A stretch of DNA of 64,000 nucleotides from Myxococcales bacterium (GTDB lineage: Bacteria; Myxococcota_A; Polyangia; Polyangiales; Polyangiaceae). This document shows, piece after piece, positions 8,695 through 17,816 of this stretch. Below the pieces are notes generated by a model. That model saw nothing but the letters and a program-made list of their open reading frames with translations, had not been told where the DNA came from and did no database searches. The DNA is taken from contig JANYHK010000015.1 in the NCBI GenBank assembly GCA_025359105.1, forward strand, positions 1-64,000, given 5' to 3'. A program made the position numbers and the translations under genes. Each line of letters begins with the position of its first letter. Within the stretch, counting starts at the first letter, position 1.

Positions 8695-9129
8695 TCAGCG
8701 GTCGTTCTTGTTGACGCGCGGCGTGCTCGGCGTGCTCGGGGCGGTCGCCGCGTAGGTTCCCGAGCGCGCAGGGGCGTATCGACGCGCGACCGCGAGGAGG
8801 CGGTCGATGTCGACGGGCTTTCTCAGAACCTCGGCCACGCCGAGCTCTGCCGCGTCGAACGCGCCGCTCGCCGTGAGGGCCACGAACGGCACGTGCGCCA
8901 GGCTCGCCCACTTGCGCCTTTCGGCGAGGAACTGCTTGCCGTCCATGACCGGCATCGTCAGATCGACGAGCACGAGCGCCGGCGCGCCGAACTTGGCGAC
9001 ATACTCCAGCGCGTCGAGCCCGTTGGCGACACCGACCCAGGCATACCCCGCCCCCACCAAGATCTCGCCGACGGCGTCGCGTACGCGCGCGTCGTCGTCG
9101 AGGTGCAAAATCACTTTCTTTTCCGGCAT
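8695..9129 (-). CDS. single-domain response regulator (receiver) protein
   Basis: 144 residues, a CheY-like receiver domain with no output domain. The acidic pocket DDD is at residues 11-13, the phospho-acceptor is Asp56 (LVLVDLTMP), Thr86 lies in VALTAS and Lys104 in LRKPVD. A Ser/Thr/Pro-rich tail of about 25 residues follows. ATG 9129 is preferred over ATG 9150 because the domain begins just after it; neither has a good Shine-Dalgarno sequence. It is divergent from a Ser/Thr kinase gene, which hints at mixed phospho-signalling, but no cognate histidine kinase is nearby. Confidence 0.9.
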   Translation of the reverse strand: MPEKKVILHLDDDARVRDAVGEILVGAGYAWVGVANGLDALEYVAKFGAPALVLVDLTMPVMDGKQFLAERRKWASLAHVPFVALTASGAFDAAELGVAEVLRKPVDIDRLLAVARRYAPARSGTYAATAPSTPSTPRVNKNDR

Positions 9130-9222
9130 TGCAGGGGCCCCCCCGGGCATGCGCGACGCGCAAGTGTGCGTCTAGCACACCCCGCGCCCTCGGGTCCCAA
9201 CACTTCCGCGGGCCGGCTGGGA

Positions 9223-9228
9223 TACCAT
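9223..9228 (+). promoter_or_regulatory. -10-like hexamer TACCAT for kinase-TPR gene
   Basis: TACCAT matches TANNNT and ends 7 nt before the ATG at 9236. No Shine-Dalgarno sequence lies between, so a leaderless or 1-nt-leader transcript is predicted. Confidence 0.45.
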
Positions 9229-9235
9229 CGTTTCG

Positions 9236-11905
9236 ATGCTCAACCCCGGGGACACCTTCGATCGGTACTCGATCGAAGCCTTGCTCGGCGAGGGGGGCAT
9301 GGGGCGGGTCTACAAGGCGCACGACAGCCGGCTTCATCGGCGGGTCGCGCTGAAGATCCTGAGCGTGGTCGCCTCGTCCAGTCCCGAGCTGCGCTCGGAG
9401 GGGGTCGCGCGGCTCATCCGCGAAGCGCGCGCGGCTGCGGTGCTCGACCACCCCAACTCGGTGGCGATCCACGACGTCGGCGAGCACGACGGCGTGCCGT
9501 ACATCGCGATGGAGCTGGTGAACGGCCGCACGCTCCGCGCGTACGTGGGGAGCACGGACGTTCCGTTCGAGCAGCGCCTGCGCTGGCTGGTCGACGTCGC
9601 GCGCGCGCTGTCGGCCGCGCACAAGGCCGGCATCGTCCACCGCGACATCAAGCCCGAGAACGTCATGGTGCGCGACGACGGCGTGGTCAAGGTGCTCGAC
9701 TTCGGCGTCGCCCGGCGCGCCTACGGCGAGCTCGATGTCACGGGCCCGACGCAAGGGCAGGAGATCCCCACCATCACCGGCAAAGGCGTGGTCATCGGCA
9801 CGCCGGTGTACATGTCCCCCGAGCAGATGCGCGGCGCGCCGGTCGACGGACGCAGCGATCAGTTCGCGTGGGGCGTACTGGCGTACGAGCTCATCGGCGG
9901 CCGGCGGCCGTGGAAGGATCAGGCCGACTCCCTGGCGATGGTCGCCACGATATTGAGCGAGCCCGCCGAGGCCCTCAGCGCTGCGGCGGGGTGGAGCGTG
10001 CCGCCGGTCGTCGAGAAGGCGATCCACAAGGCGCTGCGCCGCACCCCGGCCGAGCGCTTTCCGTCGATGGACGACGTCGTCGACGAGCTCGAGCCGCTGG
10101 TGCGGGCCTCGACGCCGGGGCCGGCGCCGTCGCGCGCCCAGCTGGAGGGGCGCGCGCCGGACTCGTCGGACACGCGGACGACCCGCCGCGGCGTGACCGC
10201 GTCGTCGCCGCCCGCCACGCCGGATCCCCGGCATGCTCGCCCCCGCCGGCGGTCACGATGGATCTCGATCGGGGTCGCGGCGATCGTCGTGGCCGGCGGC
10301 GTGGCACTCTGGCGCAACTCCGTCCGCCGACACCTCGCGAACCCCACGGTCGTCAGCGGCAAGAAGCCCCCGATCTCCGACAACGTCGCCGCCACCGCGG
10401 CCTACGAAGAGGGCATCCAGGCGATGTGGGACGGCTCGCTCGCCACGGCGCGCCGTAGCCTCGACGCCGCCATCGCCGCCGACGCGACGCTCGCCGCCGC
10501 GCACCTGCGCCTGTGCCTGCTGTCGTCGGAGACCGATGCCCCTGCCGCGCGCGACCACTACCGCCACGCTCACGAGCACCGCGCCCTGCTCGACCAGAAG
10601 GACACTGCGCTGCTCGAGGCGACCGAGCCGAACATGCGCGAGCCTGCCGATCTCGCGGAGTGGGAGAAACGCCTGGCCGCCGCGTCGGCGCGCTTCGCGA
10701 ACGACGCCGAGCTCGCGTACTACCTCGGCCTCGCCCGGCAGCAGCGAAACAACTTCGAGGCGGCCGCCGACGCCTACCAGCGCGCCGCCAAGACCGACCC
10801 GCATTTCGCCCTCGCGTGGTGGTCCCGCGGCAGCGTGAAGTACCAGCAGGGCGACGTCCCCGCGGCGCTCGCGTCGTACGCGGACTGCCTCCGCATGGCT
10901 CCCCAGGCGACGATCTGCCTCGAGGAGCGCGCCCGCGTCTTCCGCAGGGAAGGGGAGTGCGACAAGATGGAGGCCGAGACGCGCGCCGCCATCGCGAAGG
11001 AGCCGGACTCGGCGATGGGCTACTACTTCCTCGCCGAAGCGCTCTACTCGCGCGGCCGCCCCGAGGCCACGGTGCGCGAGGCGCTGCACGAGTACATTGG
11101 CAAACTTCCCGCCGCCGACAAGAGCGAGCGCGACCTCTTCTACAAGGCGAGCCTCGCCAACCTTAGCGGCGATTTCGTCACCGCCGAGCGCTTCGCCCGC
11201 GAGAAAGAGAAGCTGCTCGAGGGCAAGTTCGATCGCGCGGAGCACTTCAACGTCGCCGCGCTCCTCGCGGACATCTACATGGAGTCGGGGCGTACGGCGG
11301 ACGCGGCGGCGGTCGCGACCGACTACCTGGACCGCCAGGATCTTTGGATCGGCTTCACCAACCCGCTCTTCTTCCAGAACGTGCTCTACCGCACCGGCAA
11401 ACTGGACCTCGCGTCCTTCGAGGCGCGTCGTGCCGAGTGGCTCAGGGAGCGCGATCAGGAGATCAAAGCGAAGGAAGAGGGCAAGCAGGGGCAGGCCCGC
11501 GAGCGGGCGTTTCCGTGGATCGACGGGTACGCGGACTTCGTGCAGACACGCGAGGAGGCCGTCGCGGCGCTCTCGCTCCTGCCCGTGTACGAGCCGCTTC
11601 CCCCACCGACCCGCCGCAACGTCGGCCGCGAGACCGCGCTCGGCAAGGTCTACGCGCTGGCGGGGGACGCCCAGGGCGCGAGGTTCTTCCTGTCCCGCGC
11701 GACCGCCCATTGCGGGGCGCTCGACTACCCGTCGCCGCACACGCGCGCGCACTACTACCTGGGGATGTCGCGCGAGCTCGCCGGCGACACGCCGGCCGCG
11801 TGCGCCGCGTACGCCGTCGTCGTGTCGCGGTGGGGCGAGGCAAAACCGCGCAGCGTCACGGCGACGCTGGCGAAGGATCGTCGGAAGGCGCTGGGGTGCA
11901 AGTGA
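9236..11905 (+). CDS. Hanks-type Ser/Thr protein kinase with periplasmic TPR region
   Basis: 889 residues. The N-terminal kinase domain (about 10-285) has the Gly loop LGEGGMGRV, ATP-binding Lys40 (VALKIL), catalytic HRDIKPEN (Asp137), DFG at 155-157 and GTPVYMSPEQ. All catalytic residues are present. A Pro/Arg-rich linker and one transmembrane helix (about 341-358) lead to a C-terminal half of tetratricopeptide-like helical repeats (AYYLGLARQQRNNFEAAADA, LAWWSRGSVKYQQGDVPAAL). The usual reading is an inner-membrane receptor kinase whose outer TPR part senses or binds a partner. Its stop codon overlaps the start of the following lipoprotein gene, so that protein may be the partner. Confidence 0.95.
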   Translation: MLNPGDTFDRYSIEALLGEGGMGRVYKAHDSRLHRRVALKILSVVASSSPELRSEGVARLIREARAAAVLDHPNSVAIHDVGEHDGVPYIAMELVNGRTLRAYVGSTDVPFEQRLRWLVDVARALSAAHKAGIVHRDIKPENVMVRDDGVVKVLDFGVARRAYGELDVTGPTQGQEIPTITGKGVVIGTPVYMSPEQMRGAPVDGRSDQFAWGVLAYELIGGRRPWKDQADSLAMVATILSEPAEALSAAAGWSVPPVVEKAIHKALRRTPAERFPSMDDVVDELEPLVRASTPGPAPSRAQLEGRAPDSSDTRTTRRGVTASSPPATPDPRHARPRRRSRWISIGVAAIVVAGGVALWRNSVRRHLANPTVVSGKKPPISDNVAATAAYEEGIQAMWDGSLATARRSLDAAIAADATLAAAHLRLCLLSSETDAPAARDHYRHAHEHRALLDQKDTALLEATEPNMREPADLAEWEKRLAAASARFANDAELAYYLGLARQQRNNFEAAADAYQRAAKTDPHFALAWWSRGSVKYQQGDVPAALASYADCLRMAPQATICLEERARVFRREGECDKMEAETRAAIAKEPDSAMGYYFLAEALYSRGRPEATVREALHEYIGKLPAADKSERDLFYKASLANLSGDFVTAERFAREKEKLLEGKFDRAEHFNVAALLADIYMESGRTADAAAVATDYLDRQDLWIGFTNPLFFQNVLYRTGKLDLASFEARRAEWLRERDQEIKAKEEGKQGQARERAFPWIDGYADFVQTREEAVAALSLLPVYEPLPPPTRRNVGRETALGKVYALAGDAQGARFFLSRATAHCGALDYPSPHTRAHYYLGMSRELAGDTPAACAAYAVVVSRWGEAKPRSVTATLAKDRRKALGCK

Positions 11906-12570
11906 TGCGGTCGATATTTGTAATCTGCATGTTCGTGGGCCTGGCGGGTTGCGAGAAGCACGAAGATAAGCCCCTCGCCGCCGCCGACCCCCCGCCGCCG
12001 ACCACACCGGCGACCGCGACCCCGACCCCGACCCCGACCGCGACCCCGACCCCGACCGCGACCCCGACCGCGACCACGACCGCGACCGCGACCACGACCC
12101 CGACCCCGACCGCGACCCCGACCGCGACCCCGAGCACGCGTCCGACCCCGACCCCGACTCCGACTCCGACTCCGACGGCGCCTTCCCCCCCCGCGACCCT
12201 CCACAAGACCGGCGATCACGCCCTCATCGACCTCACCGTCCCCCCCTGCACCGCCGCCAGCGACTGCACAGCGACCGTTCGCCTCGAGGCAACCGACGAG
12301 TTTCACATCAACAAGGAGTACCCGTACAAGGTCGTCCTCGCCGACGCCGCGGGCGTGCAGTTCCTGGGCGCCGACGGCGGCCGCACCTTCGGCCGCGCCT
12401 CCGGGCACTTCACGCAGGTCGGCGAGAAGGTCGCGACGATCGCGCTGCGCTTCCGTCCCTCCGCGCCCGGCAAGGTCACGCTCTCCGGCACGTTCAAGAT
12501 GAGCGTCTGCTCCGCGTCGGTCTGCAAGGTCGACCCGACGGAGCTGTCGCTGGCGATCGACGTCCGCTAA
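11905..12570 (+). CDS. lipoprotein with Thr/Pro/Ala-repeat stalk and conserved C-terminal domain
   Basis: 221 residues. The lipoprotein signal MRSIFVICMFVGLAGC is followed by a stalk of about 65 residues made of TPT, TAT and TPTP repeats. A C-terminal beta-rich domain follows (about 110-221: FHINKEYPYKVVLADAAG, VATIALRFRPSAPGKVTL, FKMSVCSASVCKVDP). The stalk is encoded by an imperfect 6-bp repeat and probably lifts the domain off the membrane. The ATG overlaps the stop of the kinase-TPR gene (TGATG), so the two are translationally coupled and may act together. The domain resembles the Cys-containing N-terminal domain found with some DsbD-like proteins, but this is uncertain. Confidence 0.85.
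   Translation: MRSIFVICMFVGLAGCEKHEDKPLAAADPPPPTTPATATPTPTPTATPTPTATPTATTTATATTTPTPTATPTATPSTRPTPTPTPTPTPTAPSPPATLHKTGDHALIDLTVPPCTAASDCTATVRLEATDEFHINKEYPYKVVLADAAGVQFLGADGGRTFGRASGHFTQVGEKVATIALRFRPSAPGKVTLSGTFKMSVCSASVCKVDPTELSLAIDVR
12011..12179 (+). repeat. imperfect hexanucleotide repeat (GACCCC/GACCGC) inside the lipoprotein gene
   Basis: About 28 units of a 6-bp motif of the form (a/g)accc(c/g) encode the Thr-Pro/Thr-Ala stalk. Because 6 is a multiple of 3, length change keeps the frame, so stalk length can vary without breaking the gene. Confidence 0.9.
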
Positions 12571-12704
12571 CCCGCCTCTCCTTCGCCCCTTGTCGGGGGG
12601 GACGCTCGCGACGGCGACGCCTTGGGCGACAGGGAGCGGAGCGGCCGTCGCGTGCAGCGCCCACGGGGCGAAGGAGAGGCGAGCCCGCCAAGCCTTTTGG
12701 CTGA
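12571..12704. mobile_element. MITE-like hairpin element, copy A (truncated at left end)
   Basis: This segment is an almost exact reverse complement of 13676-13820. Its right arm (12665-12694, beginning GGGGCGAAGGAGAGGCGAGC) is intact. Its left arm keeps only the inner part (12573-12589, CGCCTCTCCTTCGCCCC), and the outer 13 bases are missing. The element begins directly after the TAA stop of the Thr/Pro lipoprotein gene. It encodes no protein of its own. Confidence 0.8.
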
Positions 12705-12808
12705 GCGTGGAGAGGGAGCGAGGGAGGGCACGAATTTCGGCGTCGCCTGGCGGGAGCGAGTACCGGGCGTTACGTCGCAGGCCTTCGCTCTTGCGCCTCG
12801 CGACGGCC

Positions 12809-13586
12809 GTGCCACGTTGGGGCGTGCGTTTCTTTCCGCTGGTTCTTCCGCTGCTCGTTCTTTCTTGCGGCGGCTCTGCTGCGACGCACGCGCCGTCGCG
12901 CGACGGGCGCATCGACGCGCGCATCGACGCGGACGTTGCGTTCGTGCACGTCTCGGTCGTGCCGATGGACGCGCCGCGCGTCTTGCCCGATCAAACCGTT
13001 CTCGTGAAAGGCTCGCGCATCGTCGCGGTGGGATCTGCGGCGGCGATCGCGGTGCCGTCCGGGGCCAGGACGATCGACGGCGCGGGCAAGTTCCTCATGC
13101 CGGGCCTCGCCGACATGCATGCGCACCTGAACGATAGCGCGGCCGCCGTTTCAAAACGGCAGCACCGTGGTGAAGGACGCGGCGGAGGCGGCCGCCGCGG
13201 TGCGCGCGCAGAAGGCGAGCGGCTACGACTTCGTGAAGGTCTACTCGGCCCTCAACATGGACGCGTACGACGCGATCGTCGACGAGGCCGGCAACGTGGG
13301 GATGCCCGTCGCCGGTCACGTCCCAGACCTCGTCGGGCTCGAGCACGTGCTGGGGAAGCAGCAGCGCTCGATCGAGCACCTGGAAGGCTATTTCCAATTT
13401 GCACAGCGGGACGGTTCGCCGATTCAAGGGAAGCTCGATATGCCGTCGATCCGGCGTGCGATCGACTACCTCGACGAGGCCAACGGCCGTGGGAAAGTGG
13501 AGATCACCCTCACCGAGGACCGCTTCATCGCCGACATGACCATCCACCTCCAGCACGGCGACGCGACCATCGTGCTCGCGCCCTGA
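12809..13586 (+). pseudogene. decayed amidohydrolase-family lipoprotein gene
   Basis: The first part has a signal sequence (VRFFPLVLPLLVLSCGG) and the N-terminal beta-sandwich of metal-dependent amidohydrolases (VLVKGSRIVAVGSAA, GAGKFLMPGLADMHAHL) with the HxH metal motif near 13115. After that the frame is lost. The homology resumes in another frame at about 13146 (VVKDAAEAAAAVRAQKASGY, KVYSALNMDAYDAI, MPVAGHVPDLVGLEHVL, QRSIEHLEGY), so the stretch after HxH is deleted. The next metal-site segments are also missing: the reading jumps from FAQRDGSP to a short C-terminal piece ending TIVLAP. Start is GTG 12809 or 12824. It lies between two inverted hairpin elements that may have driven the decay. 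Confidence 0.8.
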
Positions 13587-13675
13587 CAGGCAGGCTAGTC
13601 AGGCCGCGACGCCCAGGTCCGAATCGCCAACCCCGGCTGCAGACAGCCCCGACCTCGGTCGCCCCATCTCCACGA

Positions 13676-13820
13676 TCAGCCAAAAGGCTTGGCGGGCTCG
13701 CCTCTCCTTCGCCCCGTGGGCGCTACACGCGACGGCGGCTCAGCTCCCTGTCGCCCAAGGCGTCGCCGTCGCGAGCGTGCCCCGCGACAAGGGGCGAAGG
13801 AGAGGCGAGCCCGCCAAGCC
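13676..13820. mobile_element. MITE-like hairpin element, copy B (complete)
   Basis: The core 13686-13820 is 135 bp and bounded by perfect 30-bp inverted arms: 13686-13715 (beginning GGCTTGGCGGGCTCGCCTCT) and 13791-13820. The interior matches copy A in inverted orientation with few mismatches, and similarity extends about 10 bp left of the arm (CAGCCAAAA). The right end lies 6 bp from the stop of the 13-repeat lipoprotein gene on the other strand. There is no transposase, so any movement would need one in trans. The hairpin could also end transcripts. Confidence 0.85.
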
Positions 13821-13826
13821 GCGCGC

Positions 13827-15680
13827 CTACCTGCAGCTGCTCGCCTGGCACGTCTGCCCGCCCGGGCACACCGTGCCGCACGCGCCGCAGTTCTGGCCAT
13901 TGGTCGAGAGATCGACGCAAACGCCGGCGCAGTCCGTCGTCCCCGGCGGGCAGGCGCACTGGCCGCCCTTGCAGATCAGGTTTCCGCCGCAGGTCTGCGA
14001 GCAGAAGCCGCAGTTGGTCTTGCTCGTCTGGAGATCGACGCACGAGTTGCCGCAGCGGGCGAGCCCGGCGCCGCACGACGCCTGGCACGTCCCGGTGCTG
14101 CACGCCGTTCCGCCCGTGCAGCGGTTGCCGCAGGTCCCGCAGTTGTTGCCGTTGCTCTGGAGATCTGCGCAGACGCCGGGGGGGAAGCCACCGGTGCACG
14201 CCGTCTCGCCGGCGGGGCACACGCAGGTGCCGGCGGTGCACGTCGCCTGGAACGGACAGAAGTTGCCGCACGTGCCGCAGTTGCGGTTGTCGGTCTGGAG
14301 GTTGCGGCAGACGCCGTTGCACAGCGTCTGGCCCGTGGGGCAGCCGCTCGCGCACTTGCCGCCGGCGCACGTCGTCCCCGGCCCGCACGCGTTGCCGCAC
14401 GCGCCGCAGTTGCGCCGATCGGTCTGCGTATCGCTGCAGATGCCGTTGCACGAGGTGAGGCCCCCGCCGCACACGCATTTGCCGCCGGTGCAGCTCGCCC
14501 CGTTGCCGCAGACGAGGCCGCAGGCGCCGCAGTCGAACGGATCTTTGGTGAGATCGACGCACGCGTTCGCGCAGTTCGTCAGACCGGGTCCGCACGTCGT
14601 GGTGCACGTGCCGAGCGAGCAGACCTGGCCGCCGCCGCACTTGATGCCGCAGCCGCCGCAGTTGAGCGGATCGCTCTGCGTGTCGGTGCACACGCCGGAG
14701 CAGCGCGGGCCGTTGTTGTAGCAAAGGCAAGCGCCGGCCTGGCACGTCGTTCCGCCGCCGCAGCGGACTCCGCAGCCGCCGCAGTTCGCGTTGTCCGTCT
14801 TCTCGTCGACGCAGGCGCCGTTGCACGAGGTCTGGCCGGCGCCGCACGAGGTCGCGCAGCCGCCGTTCGAGCAGACGCCGCTCGGGCACACGTTGCCGCA
14901 TTTTCCGCAGTTCTTCGGATCCGAGCTCTCGTCGACGCACTGGCCGTTGCACGTCGTCTGCCCGCCCGGGCAGCCGCACGTGCCGTTGACGCACGCCGTG
15001 CCGCCGGCGCACGCGATGCCGCACCCGCCGCAGTTGCCGTTGTCGTTCCTCGTGTCGACGCAGGCCGCGCCGCACGCGGTGAGACCAGGCGCGCACGTGC
15101 TGGCGCACGCTCCGAGCGAGCAGAACTGGCCCGCGGCGCACACGTTGCCGCATTTTCCGCAGTTCTTGGGATCCGACGAGGTGTCGGCGCACGCGCCGTT
15201 GCACAGCGCGGGGGTGCGTCCCTGATCGCACACGCACGCGCCGGTCACGCACTGTTGCCCGCTCAGGCAAGCGTTGCCGCACTTGCCGCAGTTGGCCGGA
15301 TCGTTGTTCGGGTCCACGCACGCGCGGTTGCAGCTGACTTGCCCGGGCGCGCAGTTGCGGGCGCACGCGCCGTTCGAGCACACCTGGTTGCCGCGGCAGG
15401 CGTTGCCGCACTTGCCGCAGTTGGCCGGATCCGACTGGACGTCGACGCACTTGCCGCTGCAGACGGTCCCGTTCGTACACGTCCCGCCGTCGGTCTTGCC
15501 ATCGGGGGCGTCGGCGCCGGTCTCCGTCAGCGGGGCGTCGAGCGTCGTCGCGTCCTGGCCGCCGTCGGCGAGCACGAACGCGGAGTCGATGAGGTCGCTG
15601 CGTCCGCAGCCTCCGCCGAAGAGGACGAAGAGGACGGCCGCCAGCGAGGCGACGACGAGCGAGGCGCGCATTCGGATCAT
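13827..15680 (-). CDS. lipoprotein built of 13 Cys-rich Stig1-like repeats
   Basis: 617 residues. A lipoprotein signal (LAAVLFVLFGGGCGRS) and a short Asp/Ala/Thr linker precede thirteen tandem units of about 40-45 residues. Each has the pattern C..G.C(V/A/T)D...D..NCG.CG..C followed by G..C..G.C, for example CVDVQSDPANCGKCGNAC. This is the Cys-rich repeat that scores as Stig1-like in predatory and soil myxobacteria. The many regular disulphides suggest a long, rigid, protease-resistant surface rod, probably for adhesion or binding; the ligand is unknown. ATG 15680 is chosen because it places the signal peptide at the N-terminus; the longer 15791 frame adds polar residues before it. Confidence 0.9.
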   Translation of the reverse strand: MIRMRASLVVASLAAVLFVLFGGGCGRSDLIDSAFVLADGGQDATTLDAPLTETGADAPDGKTDGGTCTNGTVCSGKCVDVQSDPANCGKCGNACRGNQVCSNGACARNCAPGQVSCNRACVDPNNDPANCGKCGNACLSGQQCVTGACVCDQGRTPALCNGACADTSSDPKNCGKCGNVCAAGQFCSLGACASTCAPGLTACGAACVDTRNDNGNCGGCGIACAGGTACVNGTCGCPGGQTTCNGQCVDESSDPKNCGKCGNVCPSGVCSNGGCATSCGAGQTSCNGACVDEKTDNANCGGCGVRCGGGTTCQAGACLCYNNGPRCSGVCTDTQSDPLNCGGCGIKCGGGQVCSLGTCTTTCGPGLTNCANACVDLTKDPFDCGACGLVCGNGASCTGGKCVCGGGLTSCNGICSDTQTDRRNCGACGNACGPGTTCAGGKCASGCPTGQTLCNGVCRNLQTDNRNCGTCGNFCPFQATCTAGTCVCPAGETACTGGFPPGVCADLQSNGNNCGTCGNRCTGGTACSTGTCQASCGAGLARCGNSCVDLQTSKTNCGFCSQTCGGNLICKGGQCACPPGTTDCAGVCVDLSTNGQNCGACGTVCPGGQTCQASSCR

Positions 15681-15807
15681 GGCTCTTGGAAGTGTGCCCT
15701 CCCTTGGAGAGAACCGATCACTTTCTCGGATACTTTTTTTTGGGACCTGCCCTGCGCAGGATGTGGGACAAGTTTTCCCGACGGTGTGCACGAGACGAGC
15801 ACGCCGC

Positions 15808-17217
15808 TCACAGCATGCTCGGGAAGTCCTTCTTCGCCGCAGCGGCCATGTCCTTCGCCCACTGGCGGATGCGGTCCTCGTTGGGCCCTTCGATCATGAT
15901 GCGGAGCTTGGGCTCGGTGCCGCTCCAGCGGACGAGGATGCGCCCCTCGGTCCCCAGCTCCTTTTTGACCTTGTTCGTGAGCGTATCGAGGCCCTTCATG
16001 TCCTCCAGCTGGCGCTTGGCGGGGAGGGTGACGTTCTCGAGGACCTGCGGCACGCGCTCCATCGCGGTTTGCGCGAGCTCCGAGAGCGGCTTGCCGGTCC
16101 GCGCCATGATCGCCAGGACCTGCAGCGCCGCGACGATGCCGTCGCCCGTCGACGCGTGGTCGAGGAAGATGAGGTGCCCCGACTGCTCGCCGCCCAGGTT
16201 GTAGCCGCCCTCGCGCATCGCCTCGACGACGTACCGGTCGCCGACCTGCGTGCGGATCATGCGGCCGCCCTGGCCCTCGATCGCGCGCTCGAGGCCGAGG
16301 TTGCTCATGACGGTGGCCACGAGCGTCTTCTTCTTCAGCTCGCCGTCGCGGAGCAGCCGCGTCGCGCACATCGCCATCACGACGTCGCCGTCGACGATCT
16401 GACCCTTCTCGTCGGCGACGATGAGGCGGTCCGCGTCGCCGTCGAGCGCGATGCCGATCTGTGCGCGGCGCTTCACGACCTCGGCGCGGACGTTGTCGGG
16501 GTGCAGGGCGCCGACGTCCTTGTTGATGTTCACGCCGTTCGGCTTCACGCCGATTGCGGTGACGGTGGCGCCGAGCTCGGTGAAGACTGCCGGGGCGACG
16601 CGGTAGGCCGCGCCGTGGGCCGCGTCGACGACGATGCGCACGCCGTCGAGGGACAGCTCGCGGGGGAACGTGTTCTTCACGTAGGCGACGTAGCGTCCGC
16701 GCGAGTCTTCGAGCTTCTCCGCGCGGCCGATGCTCGGGCCGGTGGGCCGGGCGCCGAGGAGCGCGTCGTTCTGCATGAGGCGCTCGATCTCGACCTCCGA
16801 CTCGTCGGGGAGCTTGAAGCCGTCGCCGCCGAAGATCTTGATGCCGTTGTCCGCGTACGGGTTGTGGCTCGCGCTGATGACGATGCCGGCGTCGGCGCGC
16901 ATGCTCACCGTGAGGTGCGCGATGGCGGGCGTCGGCACCGGGCCGCACAAGAGGACCTTGCCGCCCATCGAGCACACGCCCGCGGCGATCGCCGTCTCGA
17001 GCATGTAGCCCGACAGACGCGTGTCCTTGCCGATGAGGATGCGCGGCATGTGCGTCTTGCCGCGGCCGGCCACGAACGTGACGGCGCGCCCGAGCTGCAG
17101 CGCCGTCTCCGGCAGCATCGGCGGCTCGTTGGCCATCCCGCGCACGCCGTCGGTGCCGAACAGGTGGCGCTTCTCGGTGGTCTTCGGTACGCGGACGGAG
17201 ACGGGGGCTTTCTTCAT
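15808..17217 (-). CDS. glmM: phosphoglucosamine mutase
   Basis: 469 residues. It interconverts glucosamine 6-phosphate and glucosamine 1-phosphate on the way to UDP-GlcNAc for peptidoglycan and lipopolysaccharide. The N-terminal GTDGVRG motif, the phospho-serine loop ISASHNP (Ser117), the metal loop DGDADR and the C-terminal phosphate-binding [12 protein letters not shown] are all intact. The length is close to the usual 445 plus a 15-residue N-terminal extension; a later start before [10 protein letters not shown] is possible. It follows the YajQ-like gene by 18 nt on the same strand, so they probably share a transcript. Confidence 0.96.
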   Translation of the reverse strand: MKKAPVSVRVPKTTEKRHLFGTDGVRGMANEPPMLPETALQLGRAVTFVAGRGKTHMPRILIGKDTRLSGYMLETAIAAGVCSMGGKVLLCGPVPTPAIAHLTVSMRADAGIVISASHNPYADNGIKIFGGDGFKLPDESEVEIERLMQNDALLGARPTGPSIGRAEKLEDSRGRYVAYVKNTFPRELSLDGVRIVVDAAHGAAYRVAPAVFTELGATVTAIGVKPNGVNINKDVGALHPDNVRAEVVKRRAQIGIALDGDADRLIVADEKGQIVDGDVVMAMCATRLLRDGELKKKTLVATVMSNLGLERAIEGQGGRMIRTQVGDRYVVEAMREGGYNLGGEQSGHLIFLDHASTGDGIVAALQVLAIMARTGKPLSELAQTAMERVPQVLENVTLPAKRQLEDMKGLDTLTNKVKKELGTEGRILVRWSGTEPKLRIMIEGPNEDRIRQWAKDMAAAAKKDFPSML

Positions 17218-17235
17218 GGCTCTCTGGGGGCGGGC

Positions 17236-17721
17236 TCAGTCGCGGAAATTGACGAACTGCATTTCGATGCCGAGGTCCAGGCTGCGCACGAGCTGGATGG
17301 CCTTCTGCAGATCGTCCTTGTTCTTGCCGGTGATGCGCACCTGCGCTTCCTGCATGGACGACTGTACCTTGAGCTTCTCGTCTTTGATCGCCTGGTTGAT
17401 CTTGCGCGCGAGCTCGGCCTCGATGCCCTCCTTCACCTTGGTGAGGATGCGCGCGCCGCCCTTGCTGGTCTTCTCGGGCTTCTGCTCGTCGAGGGACTTC
17501 AGGCTCACCTTGCGCTTGATCAGCTTCTCACGCAGGACGACGAGCGCGGCGCGCGCGCGGTCCTCGGTGCTCGACCTGACGACGAGGCCGTCGGCGGTCT
17601 TCTCGAGCTCGGTCTCGGTGTCCTTGAAGTCGTAGCGCTGCCCGACCTCCTTCTGGGCCTGGAGGAGCGCGTTCTCGACCTCGTTCCACTGCACCTTCGA
17701 GACGACATCGAAGCTCGGCAT
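17236..17721 (-). CDS. YajQ/UPF0234 family nucleotide-binding protein
   Basis: 161 residues, full length for the family. The signatures are MPSFDVVSKVQWNEVENA at the start, GQRYDFKDTETELE in the middle and KNKDDLQKAIQ near the end. YajQ proteins have two ferredoxin-like domains and, in some species, bind cyclic di-GMP and act with a transcription factor. A PAS-GGDEF-like protein occurs elsewhere in the window, but no link is shown. The start is supported by a TATTCT hexamer 6 nt upstream. Confidence 0.95.
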   Translation of the reverse strand: MPSFDVVSKVQWNEVENALLQAQKEVGQRYDFKDTETELEKTADGLVVRSSTEDRARAALVVLREKLIKRKVSLKSLDEQKPEKTSKGGARILTKVKEGIEAELARKINQAIKDEKLKVQSSMQEAQVRITGKNKDDLQKAIQLVRSLDLGIEMQFVNFRD

Positions 17722-17727
17722 GGGGGG

Positions 17728-17733
17728 AGAATA
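17728..17733 (-). promoter_or_regulatory. leaderless-type -10 hexamer TATTCT (yajQ-glmM)
   Basis: On the minus strand TATTCT is followed by six C bases and then the ATG at 17721. The 6-nt gap predicts transcription start on the start codon. It would serve the yajQ-glmM pair. Confidence 0.5.
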
Positions 17734-17816
17734 GACGAAGCTCGGCGCAGCGTCGCCGAGGAGACGACGAGAGCCGCCGCCCGGCCCGGTCGCCGCTTCT
17801 CAAGAGCGCGGTTGGC

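Noticed and set aside
12571-12704. Insertion sequence with transposase
   Set aside because: No transposase reading frame exists inside or between the two hairpin copies; they fit a non-autonomous element.
13827-15680. Regular DNA repeats suggestive of an array or minisatellite
   Set aside because: They are codons of a Cys-rich protein repeat in one intact frame with a signal peptide.
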